64,000 nucleotides of DNA from Istiophorus platypterus (Eukaryota; Chordata; Actinopteri; Istiophoriformes; Istiophoridae). The stretch spans positions 1,132,001 through 1,196,000 of the forward strand of contig CM029123.1 in NCBI GenBank assembly GCA_016859345.1, given 5' to 3'. Numbering within the stretch: the first letter of the stretch is position 1; each line of letters opens with the position of its first letter. Under the pieces are notes generated by a model, which searched no databases, was not told the origin of the DNA, and was given only the letters and a program-made list of their open reading frames with translations. The position numbers were made by a program, and so were the translations under genes. Positions 1 to 13,984 of this stretch are shown one piece after another.

Positions 1-374
1 ATATAAATAAAGTTTAACACAGGAAGGGTTTTCTTCTGATGACTCTTTCATGAAGGTCATATTTTTGCAGGTGTCTCTGCACATGTAGTACTGTGCACTG
101 CCACTCAATGCTTTGCTGAATATTCCTGAAGGTCTTTTGTAGTCAAAAGGGGGATTTTGATTTCTAGCAATCCTTTGAGCAGTTAATTTTTTCTTGGTCT
201 TCCAAACCTGTAATTATAGAAAGCACTGTATGTATAAAAATGTGAAGATTTTCCCCACCCATAATGTATGAGCTAATTGTTAGTAGCTAAAGCAACACTG
301 ACATTTTTTCCCACATTTTGCATCTGGATTTGCTGCACAATTCCAATCAAATACAAGTTAGGTCTTCATTTGAT
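1..374. other. Unassigned AT-rich DNA
   Basis: No gene, clear repeat or RNA was recognised. Similarity to the right-hand inverted repeat begins only near 375. Confidence 0.5.
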
Positions 375-1109
375 AACGAGTCCTACCCATTTCACGAAGA
401 AGACGAAGGAACACAGACTTTGCTTCTTCCAAGTCAACAAACTAATTCCCCGCCATGAGCTGGAATTAAGTCACCTCATCAGAGACGACACGTTAGCCAC
501 TTAGAGCCGCTAACCAACGCTCCCTCGTCTGCACAGTAACCCCGAGAATGAACGAACCATCACACCTCTGGAGTTGCAAAGAGTAAGAGGCTTATAGCTC
601 TGGGCAGGTATTAGCAATTAGTGCGTGTCAAACTGTTTAATTGTTGTGAAAACATTGTTGTGCTGTTATTTATTCATTGGTGACCATCCTTGAATGGATT
701 ATAATATATCCATCCGCAGCGGATAAATTCTGTCCTGCTCTGCATCACGATCATGACCAGTACTTTGTGTCGGTAAAAGGTCCAGACTTGCGACACTCAT
801 CAGCTGAGCCAAGTGAAGACTGCGTGACACAGATAAATACTGCCCCTCTATTACAATCACCAGAACGTCACTGCAGAAATCGCCGACCTCTTTTCTTCTT
901 CTACTAACCCACACATTCCTATTCGAACACCTGAGCACAGGGAAGTTCGAACCTCCCACTTAGCTGTTTTCCCCTTTGTGAAGTCATGTGTTACCGGCGA
1001 GCCGCCATTACACTCAACAGACTTCCTTCCAGCTGACCCTCACATGACGTGACTGCAATGAGTCACATCCGCCATCTTGCTCTGCCTCCCCTCAGGTACA
1101 CACACACAA

Positions 1110-1141
<32 letters not shown>

Positions 1142-1795
1142 CCTCTTACACACGCCCACACACACATACACTAACACACACATACCCCCACACACACACA
1201 CACTTCAATACTTGTTTTATGATCTGTAGTCAGTAGTAGTAGTGCATGATAGGATCTATTAGTCAGAAGTTATATTAATTGGAAGAATTTATTATACTGA
1301 CGATAATAAATCCTGTTATCTTTTAAATGAGAAGTTGCCCTTGTATTTTTCTGTTCATATATTGTGATACCAAGCTGGTTGATGGAGTCAGTGCCGACCT
1401 CCACTCCTTCTCTGTTCACTCTACAAATACCAATATTTCCTAAATATTGAAAAGTCTGAGCAAACACCCCTTTGAGACTACATCCAATATTTGGTTGTTG
1501 GTCTGAGTTTTCCCAGTGGTGCCCCGTTATTGATGGTCTAAATTAATCTGATTCTGTTAAGTTTTAATAATTACCAGTGATTATCTTTGATAATCATTAA
1601 CTATCGCTATTAGCCAGATCTTGCTCCTGCACTGCACAAGAATTGGTGCCTTATGTGAGGTTGCATCAAAATTTTGATTAGTCTGGGTTTTCATGGTTGT
1701 GCCCCGTTATTATTAATCTTGATTAATCTGACTCATCTAAATCTTGATAATTATTTCTGATAACCAAATCCCGTATGAGGCTCTAAAACACAACA
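375..1795 (+). repeat. LTR-like long repeat, left copy (5' part missing)
   Basis: Read on the plus strand this matches the reverse complement of 22287-23745. Matching begins near a shared block (cgagtcctacc) at 375-392. The part 375-1090 is visibly diverged with several small insertions and deletions. The part 1204-1795 is nearly identical, with three single-base differences seen over about 300 bases at 1490-1795. The end ...AAAACACAACA at 1795 corresponds to the inner LTR-like end of the right copy. Compared with that copy about 580 bases of the 5' end are absent. Relation to a named family could not be established; an old LTR retroelement or endogenous retrovirus is the best guess. Confidence 0.65.
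1098..1203. repeat. CA/TA microsatellite inside the left repeat copy
   Basis: CA-rich runs flank a short TA run. It marks the boundary between the diverged and the nearly identical parts of the inverted repeat pair. Confidence 0.9.
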
Positions 1796-2654
1796 TTACA
1801 AAATGTGCAACTGTCAAAGTAGAGACGGTTTAATGATGCTGGATTTACTACAAGAGGATATTGTTCTGCACAATCAGTTATTCTGGTGTAAAGGAAAAAC
1901 TTTGCCTGAGAAGATTGGTATGTTGAGTAGCGACATATTAGCAACTTGCCAGATATGTAAATTGAAAATATAATCTCATTATGTTGAGAGAAAATGTAAT
2001 TCGATCACAATTACGTTTCCTACAACATGTAATTTGATGCTGCAGTTTCATTGTATACAAATGTAATTCACAGGACACAAGGTTTAAATAACCGTTGTGA
2101 TTGGTCTCACATTTGACCAGTCAGATGTTAACCATGGCAAACCTTTCAATAGTTTGCAGCCCTTTAAATAGCTTTTTATAAAATTTGTTTCATTTAAATG
2201 TGTGTGGCCTATGCTAAAAGAACCCAAATGAAAATCAGGCTCCTTTTGGGAAAAGAGGGTAAAGTTTTGAAAAGATTGCTGTGGATCTAGACCCCCTGCT
2301 GCATGATGCCATTATCTAGCAATTTCCCTGCTAATGATGGTGATCTGGGAAGGAGAGGGAAAATTCACCTGCTGAAGTTTTGCAGTCCTGGTGCAGTCAA
2401 ATGGGCTTTGCTGCACCCTGACTAGGCAGATGAGGATCACTTACATTCAGGACTTTTTCCCAGACTGGCTGTTGCTCTGAGAGAATACTTTGTGCATGAA
2501 ACAAATGGTGCACATAGTGGGAAGGTTTTATAACAGAAAGGTTATACTGTTTCATTTCTACTGTTGTGGGTCACATTGCTTTCACATATCCCATGAGGAA
2601 TTACGTACAATAAATTGTCAGTTTAGATGCGTGCAATGTCAAAATACAGAAGAA
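1796..2654 (+). repeat. Internal region of the long repeat, left copy
   Basis: This block of about 860 bases is almost identical to the reverse complement of 21428-22286; I counted two single-base differences in the parts compared. It lies directly after the LTR-like 3' end. Short ORFs occur, one with a Cys/His-rich stretch (FHFYCCGSHCFHISH and CVQC), but no retroviral protein could be identified. No primer-binding site starting TGG is seen just after 1795. The two copies part company at 2654, where the left runs into unrelated sequence. Confidence 0.6.
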
Positions 2655-5600
2655 AGAAAACATGATGTACATGATGCTCATGTAAACAGTGCTGCTGAAC
2701 TGTAGCACATCTTTTCATAAATTTGCATCGATAATTTAAAAATATCAACAACAATGGCGATTGATCTTATACATAGAACTGCAGATAATTTATCATAAAA
2801 TGGCACTGATGCTATTCTTTTATGTTGGTTAGATTAACAGCATTAATTAAATAGAAAAAGAAGTCCTCTTCAAAGTACACTTTTATTCTTAATTACATCT
2901 AAATGCATCTGGGGGGTAATATAGGAATGTTTGAACATCTTTAAATTGCTGACCTGAAGTTTGCCAGGTTCCTGTTTGGAGAAGGTTATCTCTTTTTTCA
3001 TTTTTTTAGTATTTTTTGCCTTAACCAACTGACCTAATTGAGACCTAACATCCAAGGTGTTTACTGTTTGGTGGCAGCATTTAAGTTATGACAATTTAAA
3101 ACATGTCAATTCAAGAGTTGTTATTTTAACAAACCTACAATATCCTGTAATATTAAAGTCATCTCATCCTCCATTGCCACCATTTTCAAAGCCTTTTTTG
3201 TGTTGCTGTTCTAATATGTAGCCGGGTAGTTAACTAGCTATGTAGAAAGGTGACATCCGAATTCTTCATCTAAACTGAAAATCTCTGAATGGTCAGTTGT
3301 TCCCCCAGCAAGACTGTTTGTGCTGTGATTCAGAGGTCTGGAGTAAAACAAACAAAAAAACAAAAACCTTTCAGAGCATTTCAGTGAACTACACTGCTTC
3401 TTTGAAATTCTTTCTATTGAGAGTCTTTTGAAGCCAGCAGAGGGATTCATATTGGGAGACATCCATTTATGGATAATAGTGGGAATAGCAATCAGGCTTG
3501 TGTACATGGATATTTTTGTGTTTGTGTTTAAATATGTACATGCTATGTCTCTGGATGTTATTCTTCTGTTTAACAATAAATATAAATGTTGGATAGAATA
3601 GAATGTGTTTAGGGAAATTCAATGCATATCTAATAAAATAGTAAGATTAAGAAAAATTTAATGGATTTCTTCCTAAAATAATTATTACAACTTTTGCAAT
3701 ATAGGCCATCATTTTTGCACACCTTTTCTGGAAAGGCAGATCTGATTAGACTGTTTTGTATCTTAAAAATGTTAAGATTTTATGTTTTAATGGGTTTTTT
3801 TTGGATCAGACCCTGAAGCTTGATATATGGCATTTATGAGTAGTTTGTTATTTGTTCAAAATGAGAACCACACGATTCCTGTGGTAGGATTAAGAGCATG
3901 TGTTTCAGTAATCAGAGTACTCCCCATGTAATGTACTTCAGCTCTACTCTGTTGACCGCAAAGCTGCTTGGAAACAATTATTAGCTTTTGGGAGCCATTA
4001 ACTAATGTAAGCTTTGACAAGCATTAGTCCAGTAAACCACTGAGCAGACTTTTGGCACTTCAAGCAGTGTTGCAAAATTAATCTCAGGCCAAAGGCACTT
4101 TCATTAAAGCCAACATTTCACCAGTGTGGAGGGGAGGGATCGGGGGTTACCTGTGAGGGTTGAAACAAAAGACTACGCACCTCTCTGCCCCTTATAACTT
4201 CTCAAAGACAGCCTTTCCCCAATTCTGTCAACACTTTAGCTATACTCTTAAGAGGATCTTCCTGGCAAATTAAAAGAGCCAGGAAGTGTCTCAGTATGAG
4301 TAGAGAGGAGGGCAGGGGAGACTGGGCAGGACAAGGCAGAGGGAGAGCTATCTTGACAGGGCATTTAGAATATTTGCCCAATGCAGCACCAATTAAAAGT
4401 AATAAGCAGCTCCCACATGTGCACTGTACCTTTTTAATAGGGAGACCGATAGTTTAGCAAGTAGAGGAAAAAAAATTCTGCCCATGATCCTTAGCAAATG
4501 TCCATCTATTCTGCTGCTGCAATAATTGCACGCTGATGACAATGTCATAATATATTCAATTATTATAAAGGAGAGATTTAATGAATTTAATTCAGTTTAT
4601 TGACACATTATTTAAAAAACAATATTCGTCCATGTATCCATAGGTTATTTATTCCCTGCTTTCCTTTTGCAGGATTGAGGGGTGAGAGGGAGGGTATTTC
4701 TTAAACAGATGCAAAACAATATGTGCGTGATAATATTTTCTGATCTTTATAGTCTTTTGCAAAAAAACATTCAAAAAAGTTCCTCCTAGGAGCATTTCAA
4801 GCACATTTCAAGCACAAGTTAAGGTGGTCGTGCATGGGAATTTTGACATTTATTAACAAGAGATTTTGGCCTCATGGTGGCACTACAGGGAAGCTCACAA
4901 ATCAAAATAACACATTGAGGCACATAAATCAAATAATTGCCTTTTCTTATAGAATTGACAGCAGAAAAAAAGAAGAAAAAATGTAAATGTAAACTCCATA
5001 ACAGCTGCTTCCATTCAAACATAGACAATTATCTATGTTTCTAGACAATGCAATAGCTGTTGATGTTCTCCTATATACAGTGAATTACAACAAGTCATTT
5101 GATGCAAAACCTGTCTGACTGTGTTGGGCACCATAAGGTCGTCCATCTCCAAGTTTTCAAACAATGAGCTGAATGAGTTAAAACAGAAGTTATCAAAAAT
5201 TGTAGAAAGGCGTGCCCAATTCACTGATGCCAAAAGTGAATGTAGGAATTAAAGCTATAAGATACGCCATCAGTATTGTACCATACACCTCTTGTTTGAT
5301 TTGAGAAACCTGCCATGGTGGTTGAACTGGCATTCAATCAGCAGCTTCTTCTCTTCTTGTTTGCTGCAACTACTGATTTGTCTCTTATTATTTGTTGTGT
5401 TCTCTCATGATTCTTTATAACCTCATCATGCTTTTATAGTTTTGACTCTATAAAATAGTTGAGTTAAAAATTACTAAAGAGTGAAATTACTGATTTTTGT
5501 TAAAGTATTCCAAAAAGTACAAATACATTAAAAAGTGACTTTGTTACAGTAACAAAAGTAAATTTAACAATTTAACATGCTACTTCAAACCCTTCTCATT

Positions 5601-8600
5601 AGTGTTAGTTTTGTTTGGGGTTTTTCTGTTTCTACAGTTTTTCTAGTAATTTATAGTTTGCACTTGTGAAAGAATGCATTATACACCATGAGTGAAGATG
5701 AGTACCTTATCTCCAGTATATGTGTGACAGAACATTTTATATTATGATGACAAGCCTGTTGCAGTTGGACCACCAACCAACCAGCCTCATAGGACACTTA
5801 AAAAAAAAAAACAGCAGTTCATGTCTCATGAGGCCCTGGGTTGGTCGGAGGCCTAAGCCCCTTGGCCTGTATTAACAAGCCAGAAAACCTTAATAAAGAA
5901 AAAAAAAAAGATACTGATGCAAACACTATGTCCAGAGCTTGTTTTTTTTACACAATTTTAAAGGGTAACTATACATTTTTGCTATTGATACACAGCTAAC
6001 AGCATTAATAGCTGTTTACTTGCCAGTTGATGAGAAATTTTTGCAAGTTCAGCATCAAAGTTAATTTATTTACATATCAAGAGCTGTCTCCAGCAGTGGA
6101 AAGCAACATCAATGTTGACTATTGTTTTGATTCTAATTCTATAATTTGTTTTCTTCTACTGAATTTAGCATGCTAACCAGCCAGCGCCAACATTGCCTGT
6201 CTTTTGATACTACTTTGTGATAGTGAGTCACTGTCGTGTCCAGTCTGCCCTCAGTCCAACATGAGAGCATGAAGAAACAGCGCTGCCCAGAGGATGTATT
6301 CAAACCCCTTGTCTCGTAAATGCAACGATAGCTGAAGATCTTGGTAAGTAACCAGCTGTAAATGGACAAGATTGGCTCAGATGGGAGATGATAAAATCTG
6401 ATATGCCTCAATATCAATGTTGTACTAGAAAGAGACATTTTTTTTTTTTATTTTTTTTTTAATATTTGCACTTGACACAAAATTGACTTTTCAAGTCTGA
6501 TCCTCCAGTGTGTGTTAATAGGATTGGGATCAGGTGACTTTGAAGCCCTTGTGTATAACCATTCAATGTGCCCTTGTTCCCTGCATAAAAGCATCTGCAT
6601 TTCATTTCATCTTCCCCTCATTATTATAGCTTTTTCCTTTCATTTATTTTGTGTTTGCATGTACATGTTCAACTACACAAACCTCTTCAATGCTTTCTTC
6701 TCAGGTATCAGCACACAGCCACATCAGATGACTGACTCCATTTCTCTTCATCAAGAGTAATCCGTTACAAGAATGTATTTGCATTTCTCATTTATCTGTG
6801 CATCTGTGCTATAAGAATCACACACACATAGGAATGTACATGATTAAAAATATTTGGACATACACAAAGTCCCCATGAATACACATTTTCTAATAAGCCA
6901 CTATTAGAAGCTTTTTGAAGCTAAGCCCTTGAAGACACATCCCCTGAGCATCTCAAAGGCCTGTGGAGTTTACTCACAGGCCATAGCTTTACAATTGACA
7001 GTTCTGGCACATCTAGAGGATTACCAATCAAATCTTTGATATTTATTTGTGTGTAATACAAAGGCCTCCCCACTGCCTAGTGTTTTCTTCACACATATGC
7101 AGTCAGGGCACCCAAAGACCAGAACACAGTATGTAATTCATTCATTACTAAGTCAGTTCCATTTGCAATGGCACATAACAAACGACAACATTTGTGATGG
7201 AAGAAATGTAACAATCTCAGCATCATTAGGGCTGCTAAGCAGTGGAATTCACACAGCAGGAGAACTGCATTCAGATTACGAAGAAGAGGTCCTGGTAGGT
7301 GGTATTAACTTGCAATCTCTCTGGATATCCCTAGCCCTTTATTCCTTGTATTCATAACCTTATGATTTAGAATACTAACATTCAAATCCAATGCTGATGC
7401 AGGAAGTACAGTCCCCTGTCTGAAAAGAAAAAAAAAAATATTAGATGGAAAGTATCGGCCAATGGTTCGGAGTACTGTCTTACAGAAGTAATAAAAGCCA
7501 AGGGAAAGAGGTTTACAGATGCTCTTGGCTTTCTCAGTCTTTCCTCCCTGTGCAAATTTAGACACTTCTTGAGAGTATGCAACATTGCCATGTTGATTGA
7601 AAAAGTGTCAGCCCCACCCATTAATCTGCATAATTTGATCCTATACACGCAGAATCATGATAAAGAGAACTAATACCTGGGCGTAAATGCAAAAGCCAGT
7701 TGTAATTATCCTATGAATGTATCCAAATGCAGAAGAAAATAAAACAAGCAACAGAGATTTTGTTTTATTTTCTGACCTTGATGATTAGTATAACTGCATA
7801 ATTAATCAAGGCAACTCAACATAACATAATTAAAACATATAGCACCAGATGCACGTGAAAATACCATTAAACATTTAGTTTAGTTCATTTGAAATATGCG
7901 ACGTGTGCATTTTCTGCCACAGCCAGTGTTTTACAATTTGGAATTGTAATTTTGGGATTAATTCCAAGTTTATGAATTTTTGAGATTTTGAAATTAAAAT
8001 GAGAAATTGATACTGATGATTAAATGTTGGTAAATATTTGCTTCTGTAATATATCTGCTGAGAAAAGGCACATTCTTAGGGAAATGGAGGATCATATGTC
8101 CAGCATCTATCTCTAGCATCTTAGAAGCTTATTATTCAGATATGCAGTACAGGATTTCCAAAGAGGTGCATTCTGAAAAGCAGTTTCCGGCCCTTATTGT
8201 GGAAACAGATCTGAGTCTGGATTCATCATTACTTGCAACGGCCTGAGGCTAACAGGATATGATATTGGAATAATGCAATAAAAAATATCTTGAGGGCTAC
8301 ACCAGGCTGCCAGCCTGTACTGGTGACCACTCTGGGTTACAAAAACAAAAAAGTCCCTTGTACATCTCCATCCCTATTCAATTACGCTTCAACTACTGTG
8401 TCTAACAAACAAAATGTCCAGCAAATTAAATAATGGAGAGTGCTGGAGTAGTAACACTGATTTGCCTTTATTTTGTGTTGCTCAAAGGAATTTTGTACTT
8501 TAGTCTGTCTTGAACAACCTGAAAATTTGGTAATCTAGTAAAACCAGTTATGAAGATTTATTTTTCCATCTGTCTGTCTCTGCCAACAGGAGCAGTGCAA

Positions 8601-10720
8601 AAGCTATGTAACTATGAGCTTGGCTGGATCCATACTCTATGTCTGGGGTCTCTTGGCAAAATTTGGCTTTTGGGACCATATTAACCTCGCCCACCACCCC
8701 ACTTACCCTCAGCCCTCTATGCCCCTCTTTAAGACCGAGCCACATAATTAAGTAATAAGGAAGGACTTCAGTTGAAATTGTAGTTTAGTGGTGAGAATTT
8801 CCTGTCAAATTTCCCTGACAATATTAGTTACTTTACCAAAAAACTTTAGACAGTGAATTTGAGGCCCATTTTACATAGCTGGTAGACCAGCCGAGGGTTT
8901 GATGAGCCCACCATGGTTGACAAGCATATCCTCAAAAAATGTAACGACACCTCAAGGCTAAATAGGGGTGTGCTTCAAAATCAAAAGTTAGTCTAATTAG
9001 ATTAATAAAGTAATTCTCAATGTCTCCAGGGAGTAAGGCAGGAATCTAGGCAGAATATGTAAATAACCATCTATTCATACACAAGTCTGAAATATAAAGG
9101 CTCCAATTGCTTCTATATCAGCCTGGAACATACAGGAGCTGTATGTCTTTCGAGGGTGTATATGCCTGTGTGTCTCTGTCAGTGTACAGTATCTCCCTAT
9201 GCGTCTGTGTACTATAGGCTATATTTACCACTATGAGCTTGTGAGCCTGGAAGCTGAGTGTTGTGGGGTCTGTTATGGGGAGATAAACAACAGAGGAAGA
9301 TGGCAGATTGTTGTGACCAAAATCTCTTTACTTCAGAGGCCACTCCAGCAGCATTGACCTTCTACTAAATTTGCCTTCTTACAAGGGCATAGACTGGATT
9401 GGGGAAGGATAGGCAATTCCTTCAACACTTTAATTTGTGCTTAATTGGATCTAAGAACAGAAGTAAAGAAGCAATATGCACAGATCTAAAAGTAAAATTC
9501 AGCTAGTGAAATGAATGCTTGCTCAGGAGGTTTACTTTGTGTCTTTTCAACAGTAATGACAACAACTGGACAACTCCTCCACTGCAGACAACCCTCTCCT
9601 TTGAAGATACAATACATATGATAGTTCTATACAACTAAATTGCTCTATGCTGTGTAGAAAAAATTACTTCAAATCAATTACGTTTTCTATAAATGTAATC
9701 AGGATATGTTTTTATTTTGATTCATTGTTAAAGTATGTTTACACTGAACATATCAATTTCTTTTCCAGAGAGATATTTGATCTTGCAGCTCAATATCTAC
9801 TTGGGCTCCAGGCACATTAAACTGTTTTTTGTTTCTGTTCAGACTCACAGCATTTAGTTCACACTCTTTTACTGGTTTAATCCAGTAAAAGATCACTGAG
9901 ACTTCTGGAAAAAAAAGTTTATTTACATACAACAAAACCTCCAACTTTCCTGAACCTGAACCAAGATCCTTTTGTTGCCTATACCCTGCGGCAATGAATG
10001 TATACCCTGGTCTCTGTAATGATAGCCATGGTCTTTGTACACCTGATATTCACCCCAACCATATCCTAGCAACTCTGCTGCTCATAATAAATGTATGGCT
10101 TCACTCACTTAGAAAATATTTTGTCTCTTAACATAATCTAGCAAGCTCTTACATTTCTGAAAAAATGTATTTGCTGTTGCAGTTTAGTTGTGCAGAAATG
10201 TAATTTCAAGAAGACAAGGTAGCTGCAGACCGCTGCTCACTCACTGACTGCATTTTTTCCTTTAAGAAGTACCTGTGTGCACGCATATATGTATCGGTCT
10301 GTGAACTGGTGTGAGATTGGTTTTGTCGAAGGGCATGAATATTTGAGGTAAACTTCCAATCTAAATGTGCCCAGTCAGGGTTTTAGCACTCAGTGCTCCA
10401 GAATCAGAGGAACACATGGGCCAGCAGACCTGAGCTAGCATTGCTGCTTTAAAATGAGGGAGGATTTTCCCTCTTTAGAGAGAATTATGTACCCGATGTA
10501 GCTGCTATCGATCATTCAGAGCAAGGTGCTTTTGACAGATCGAACAGTAGGTCTCTGTTTATTCAACCATAGTGAGGCTCAGTGCAGCAGGCTTGTGCAC
10601 ACAGCCTAATAGTCTGCTGCTAGACCTTGGAAGGTAAATAGATCCTTAACATATGACTAGGTGGAACATTTATATGACTTGTTTGAGTCTCTTTGGTAAG
10701 GTAGGCCGAGACTGTTCTCT
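2655..10720. other. Intronic AT-rich DNA without recognised genes
   Basis: Contains poly-A/poly-T runs (for example near 5801, 5900 and 6440) and a small tandem duplication near 4794-4818 (catttcaagca repeated). No exon, RNA gene or named transposon was recognised. Confidence 0.5.
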
Positions 10721-10734
10721 TGTTAAAAAACAAA

Positions 10735-10830
10735 CCAATAGGTCATCTATGCACACCGCTTATTACAACCCATTGTTAGGTTTGTTGTTAGGCAACCTCG
10801 AGTGACCATACTGATTATGATGTGATTAAA
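10735..10830 (+). repeat. Member of a short dispersed repeat family
   Basis: The stretch around attacaacccattgttagg and ttgttaggcaacctcgagtg closely resembles 31750-31830. Two related copies in one window indicate a dispersed, probably non-autonomous element. Its class is unknown. Confidence 0.45.
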
Positions 10831-11044
10831 GGACACTACTGTTTTTCTGTTTGAAATCAGTAATTATCATTGTTTGTTTTATCTACAAACTTAACTGCAT
10901 GTTTGTGACTGTTACATGATGACAAAGGTCCCTCTAACCTTAAGGAGGTACCTATTTTAACCCAAACCAAATTTTTTTCTTGATCCTAACCTAGTAGTTT
11001 TTGTCCGGAAACCTTAAATAGCCATGACATTACATAATTGTAAC

Positions 11045-11778
11045 TATGATAAACGGGTATGGTACACCCAGGAAGACAAGGTTGCTGTCTGAGAGCATCA
11101 GAAATGCAGTTATCAAAAAACATAATTCCAGAGGCTACAAGGCAGTTGCCAGAGATCTTGAAATCTCTGTTTCAACAACTTGTGATGTTATCGAGAATTT
11201 TCAGAGTCATAAAACTGTTAAGATGCTTCATAACACGGTGCTAAGAAGAAACTCAATCAGAGAAGTCTGCGAAGGTTGAGGGGGATTTTGAAAAAAACAC
11301 CACACAAGACATCTAAAGAGCTTCAGGCTGATGTGGCTCAATCTTGAGTGGTCCTTTCAGCCTGTCCCATACACCACACACTAAACCAAGTGGGGCTCCG
11401 TGGATGAAGGCCAAGGGCACTACTATTGAAAGAAAGGCACAGAAAGGAAAGATGAATGTTTGCAAAACTTTTCATGGATAAGACAGGTTTCTGGGAAAAT
11501 TTTCTGAGAACCAAAGTAGAGCTCTTTGGGAATCTAGCGCATCAGTTTGTTTATATGCAGTGAAATGAAGCTCATAAGTAAAAGAACACCCGACCTACAG
11601 AAAAACATGCCAGAGGTTCTATCATTCTGTAGGGCTGCTCTGCTGCCTCTGGAACTGGAGGAACTGATTATACCAAAGGCATTTTTGGCAAAAAAGTGTT
11701 ATCAAGTGTAAGAAAACTAGGTTTGAGGTGAAGGTCTTGAGTCTAATAGCAGGACAATGACCTAAGGCTGAAATCCAG

Positions 11779-11814
<36 letters not shown>

Positions 11815-12150
11815 TTGAAAAGGAAAAGATTGACTCTTTGCAACTGACCAGCAATGAATCATGACCTAAATCCCATGGAAAACCTGTGGAGAACTGAAAT
11901 CTGTAATTGCAAGAAAGACTTCTTCAAACTTAAAAGAGCTTAAATGCACAGAAATGGAAGAATGGCTGAAACTACCAGGAGACAGGAACAAGAAACCTTT
12001 TGAAGGCTACAAGAAATGTTTAGAGACTGTTATTGTTGCAAAAGTTTCTGCAATATTTTGTGTTGTAATGTTTAAAAGAGACTACTTCAGACAAAAGAGG
12101 GCATTTAGCCTTCTTTTGTTTATTTTCTCGATCAATTTACAATGCTGATA
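11045..12150 (+). pseudogene. Dead Tc1-like transposon (transposase relic)
   Basis: Translation in shifting frames gives transposase segments in the right order. First comes TPRKTRLLSESIRNAVIKKH and GYKAVARDLEISVST, the N-terminal DNA-binding helix-turn-helix. Next is a TPHKTSKELQADVAQS-like segment, read with a frame change. Near 11750 comes a DND remnant of the catalytic core, and near 11865 a DLNPMENLWR segment, which carries the last acidic region. Stops and frameshifts break it throughout, and a run of 30 A interrupts the core. No intact terminal inverted repeats were made out. It is a fossil with no functional product. Confidence 0.8.
11783..11812 (+). repeat. Poly-A run (30 A) inside the Tc1 relic
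   Basis: An uninterrupted A run lies within the former catalytic core. It is probably expanded from an A-rich stretch rather than a retroposon tail, since transposase sequence resumes directly after it. Confidence 0.85.
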
Positions 12151-12715
12151 TTGTTTTCATATATAAAAAATGGTATGAATAATATAGGATTTGATATCTA
12201 TTGTCTAAAAATCATCGTATGTTCATCTAACTGATAACCCAATGTGTTCTATGAAAGAGGATGTAAAACTTTCAAAAAAGTAAATCTGCTAACCTCTGAT
12301 TCTTTTTTTTTTCCAGCAAAACAGTTAGCATAAAATTTACATAAATTTATATGTGTTTCTTTTTCTCTATTTAGTCTTGAACTACCAGGCCACCAGACAC
12401 ATGACTATATATTTTGAACAGCTCCCTGTTAGTGCATTTTCATGAGCTGATTCAATCTCTCGTATCTGGTACCAACATATGCCTTGATGTGTTATGCAAA
12501 CTTGATAGGCTTTTTTATCCACTTGTATTTAAATGCAAATATTAAAAAAAAATCATTTCAAGCAACATTATTGCATAGCTGCATGTCAACCCTTTATTTG
12601 TCAGAATAAAATAAATCACCTTTTATCAGCCTTAACCATTTAAACTGGAGGATACTGCTCATAGCTTACAGCATTAAGAGGATCAATCAACCAAATAATC
12701 ATTATGTGCAATGGT

Positions 12716-12721
12716 GTGCAT

Positions 12722-12755
<34 letters not shown>

Positions 12756-12756
12756 C
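12716..12756 (+). repeat. TG microsatellite
   Basis: A run of TG dinucleotides, with a CA-rich partner about 130 bases downstream at 12888-12924. Confidence 0.9.
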
Positions 12757-12887
12757 TGTATGTGCCCACTCTATTTTCAAAGGCAGGGGAACCCACAGAT
12801 GCTCCCACAGGGTTCCTGTCACAGCCAGCCACCACCCCAGGATCTGCTATCCAAACACAGAGCGGCTGTCAGCACTGACACATTAAC

Positions 12888-12924
12888 AAACACACACAAA
12901 CACACACATACACACACACACACA
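12888..12924 (+). repeat. CA microsatellite
   Basis: Imperfect CA run. With the TG run at 12716-12756 it could form a hairpin. Confidence 0.85.
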
Positions 12925-13044
12925 AATAAACATTTTCTGAGACACATCATTGGCCTAGCTTGCTGCTGATACTAGAGAGCAAAATGTAGGGCTACTTTAT
13001 TTACTGAGGTTACTTTTCTCTCTAAGCTACTGAAACTGATTTCT

Positions 13045-13063
13045 CACACACACACACACACAT
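13045..13063 (+). repeat. Short CA microsatellite
   Basis: Short clean CA run. Confidence 0.8.
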
Positions 13064-13984
13064 AAACTCCTCATTCCCCTATTACATTACATTTACTCAT
13101 TGGCAATCAGTAGCCAGTGACATATCCATCCTATCCTTTAAATCCATACACAATCTGGGAAAGTGGTTACCAGGAGCAATTAACTTCACATTCTCAACGA
13201 TCAAAGAAGTATGCAGAAATAATTGCTATTTCTGTACCTTTACCCTTTACCCCTTTATCTGATCTGCCTTTACCTACCTTGCTACCTAGCTATGTAGGAA
13301 GATCCCCATACGTAATCCTGAAGAGCCATCAGTGAGCAAAACACCAGACCTTTTTGAATCCTTGAACAAATCAGACATGTTGAGTTTTGAAACCAAGCTC
13401 GCAGTCATCAGCCCTAGATACAAATGGTCCAAACACAGAAGTTACACACTCTTTACCAAACGTATATCAGAAAGTTGATAGAGAATCAAGCATGCAAAAT
13501 AGACACAGGTATTTGTAAAATGGTGCAGGACCAAACTAGCTTTGAGAAGTTTTCTATCTCTTTAAGTTTTTGCTGTCTCTCACTACCAAGCAATATTGAT
13601 ACTGAGTCAGGTGCCTTTTTGTGTGACTCATTTACATTTAATTATGAATAATGCTGAAGTGTAAAAAAGAAAATGTTGAGGGATTTCTAGAATACACTGG
13701 GATACTCATGGTTGACTCATGGTTGGCCTAGAGCTGAAGGCAAAAACAAACCTCTACTGTAGCCATAAGGCTGAGATTCATGTTAGCCTAGAAATAGCAA
13801 GCAACCTCCAAACAAGTTCTTAACAAATTTCAGTTAGCTAAATGGCTTAGCTGATGACAGATAACCCCATTGATAGCCATGCCCATCTTCAGGACAAAAG
13901 ATCACACCTCATCATGGAGAGGTGAATTGTACCATTCATATAATATCAAATTGGCACTTCAACTGGGGCCTTAAATGTCACATG

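Noticed and set aside
2490..2705. Small ORF with a Cys/His cluster, repeated in the inverted copy, as a possible zinc-binding protein
   Set aside because: The spacing does not fit a known zinc finger or integrase HHCC pattern, the ends of the frame differ between the copies, and it lies in repeat sequence.
4100..4440. Possible conserved regulatory block
   Set aside because: It lacks obvious repeats, but nothing in the sequence sets it apart enough to call without comparative data.
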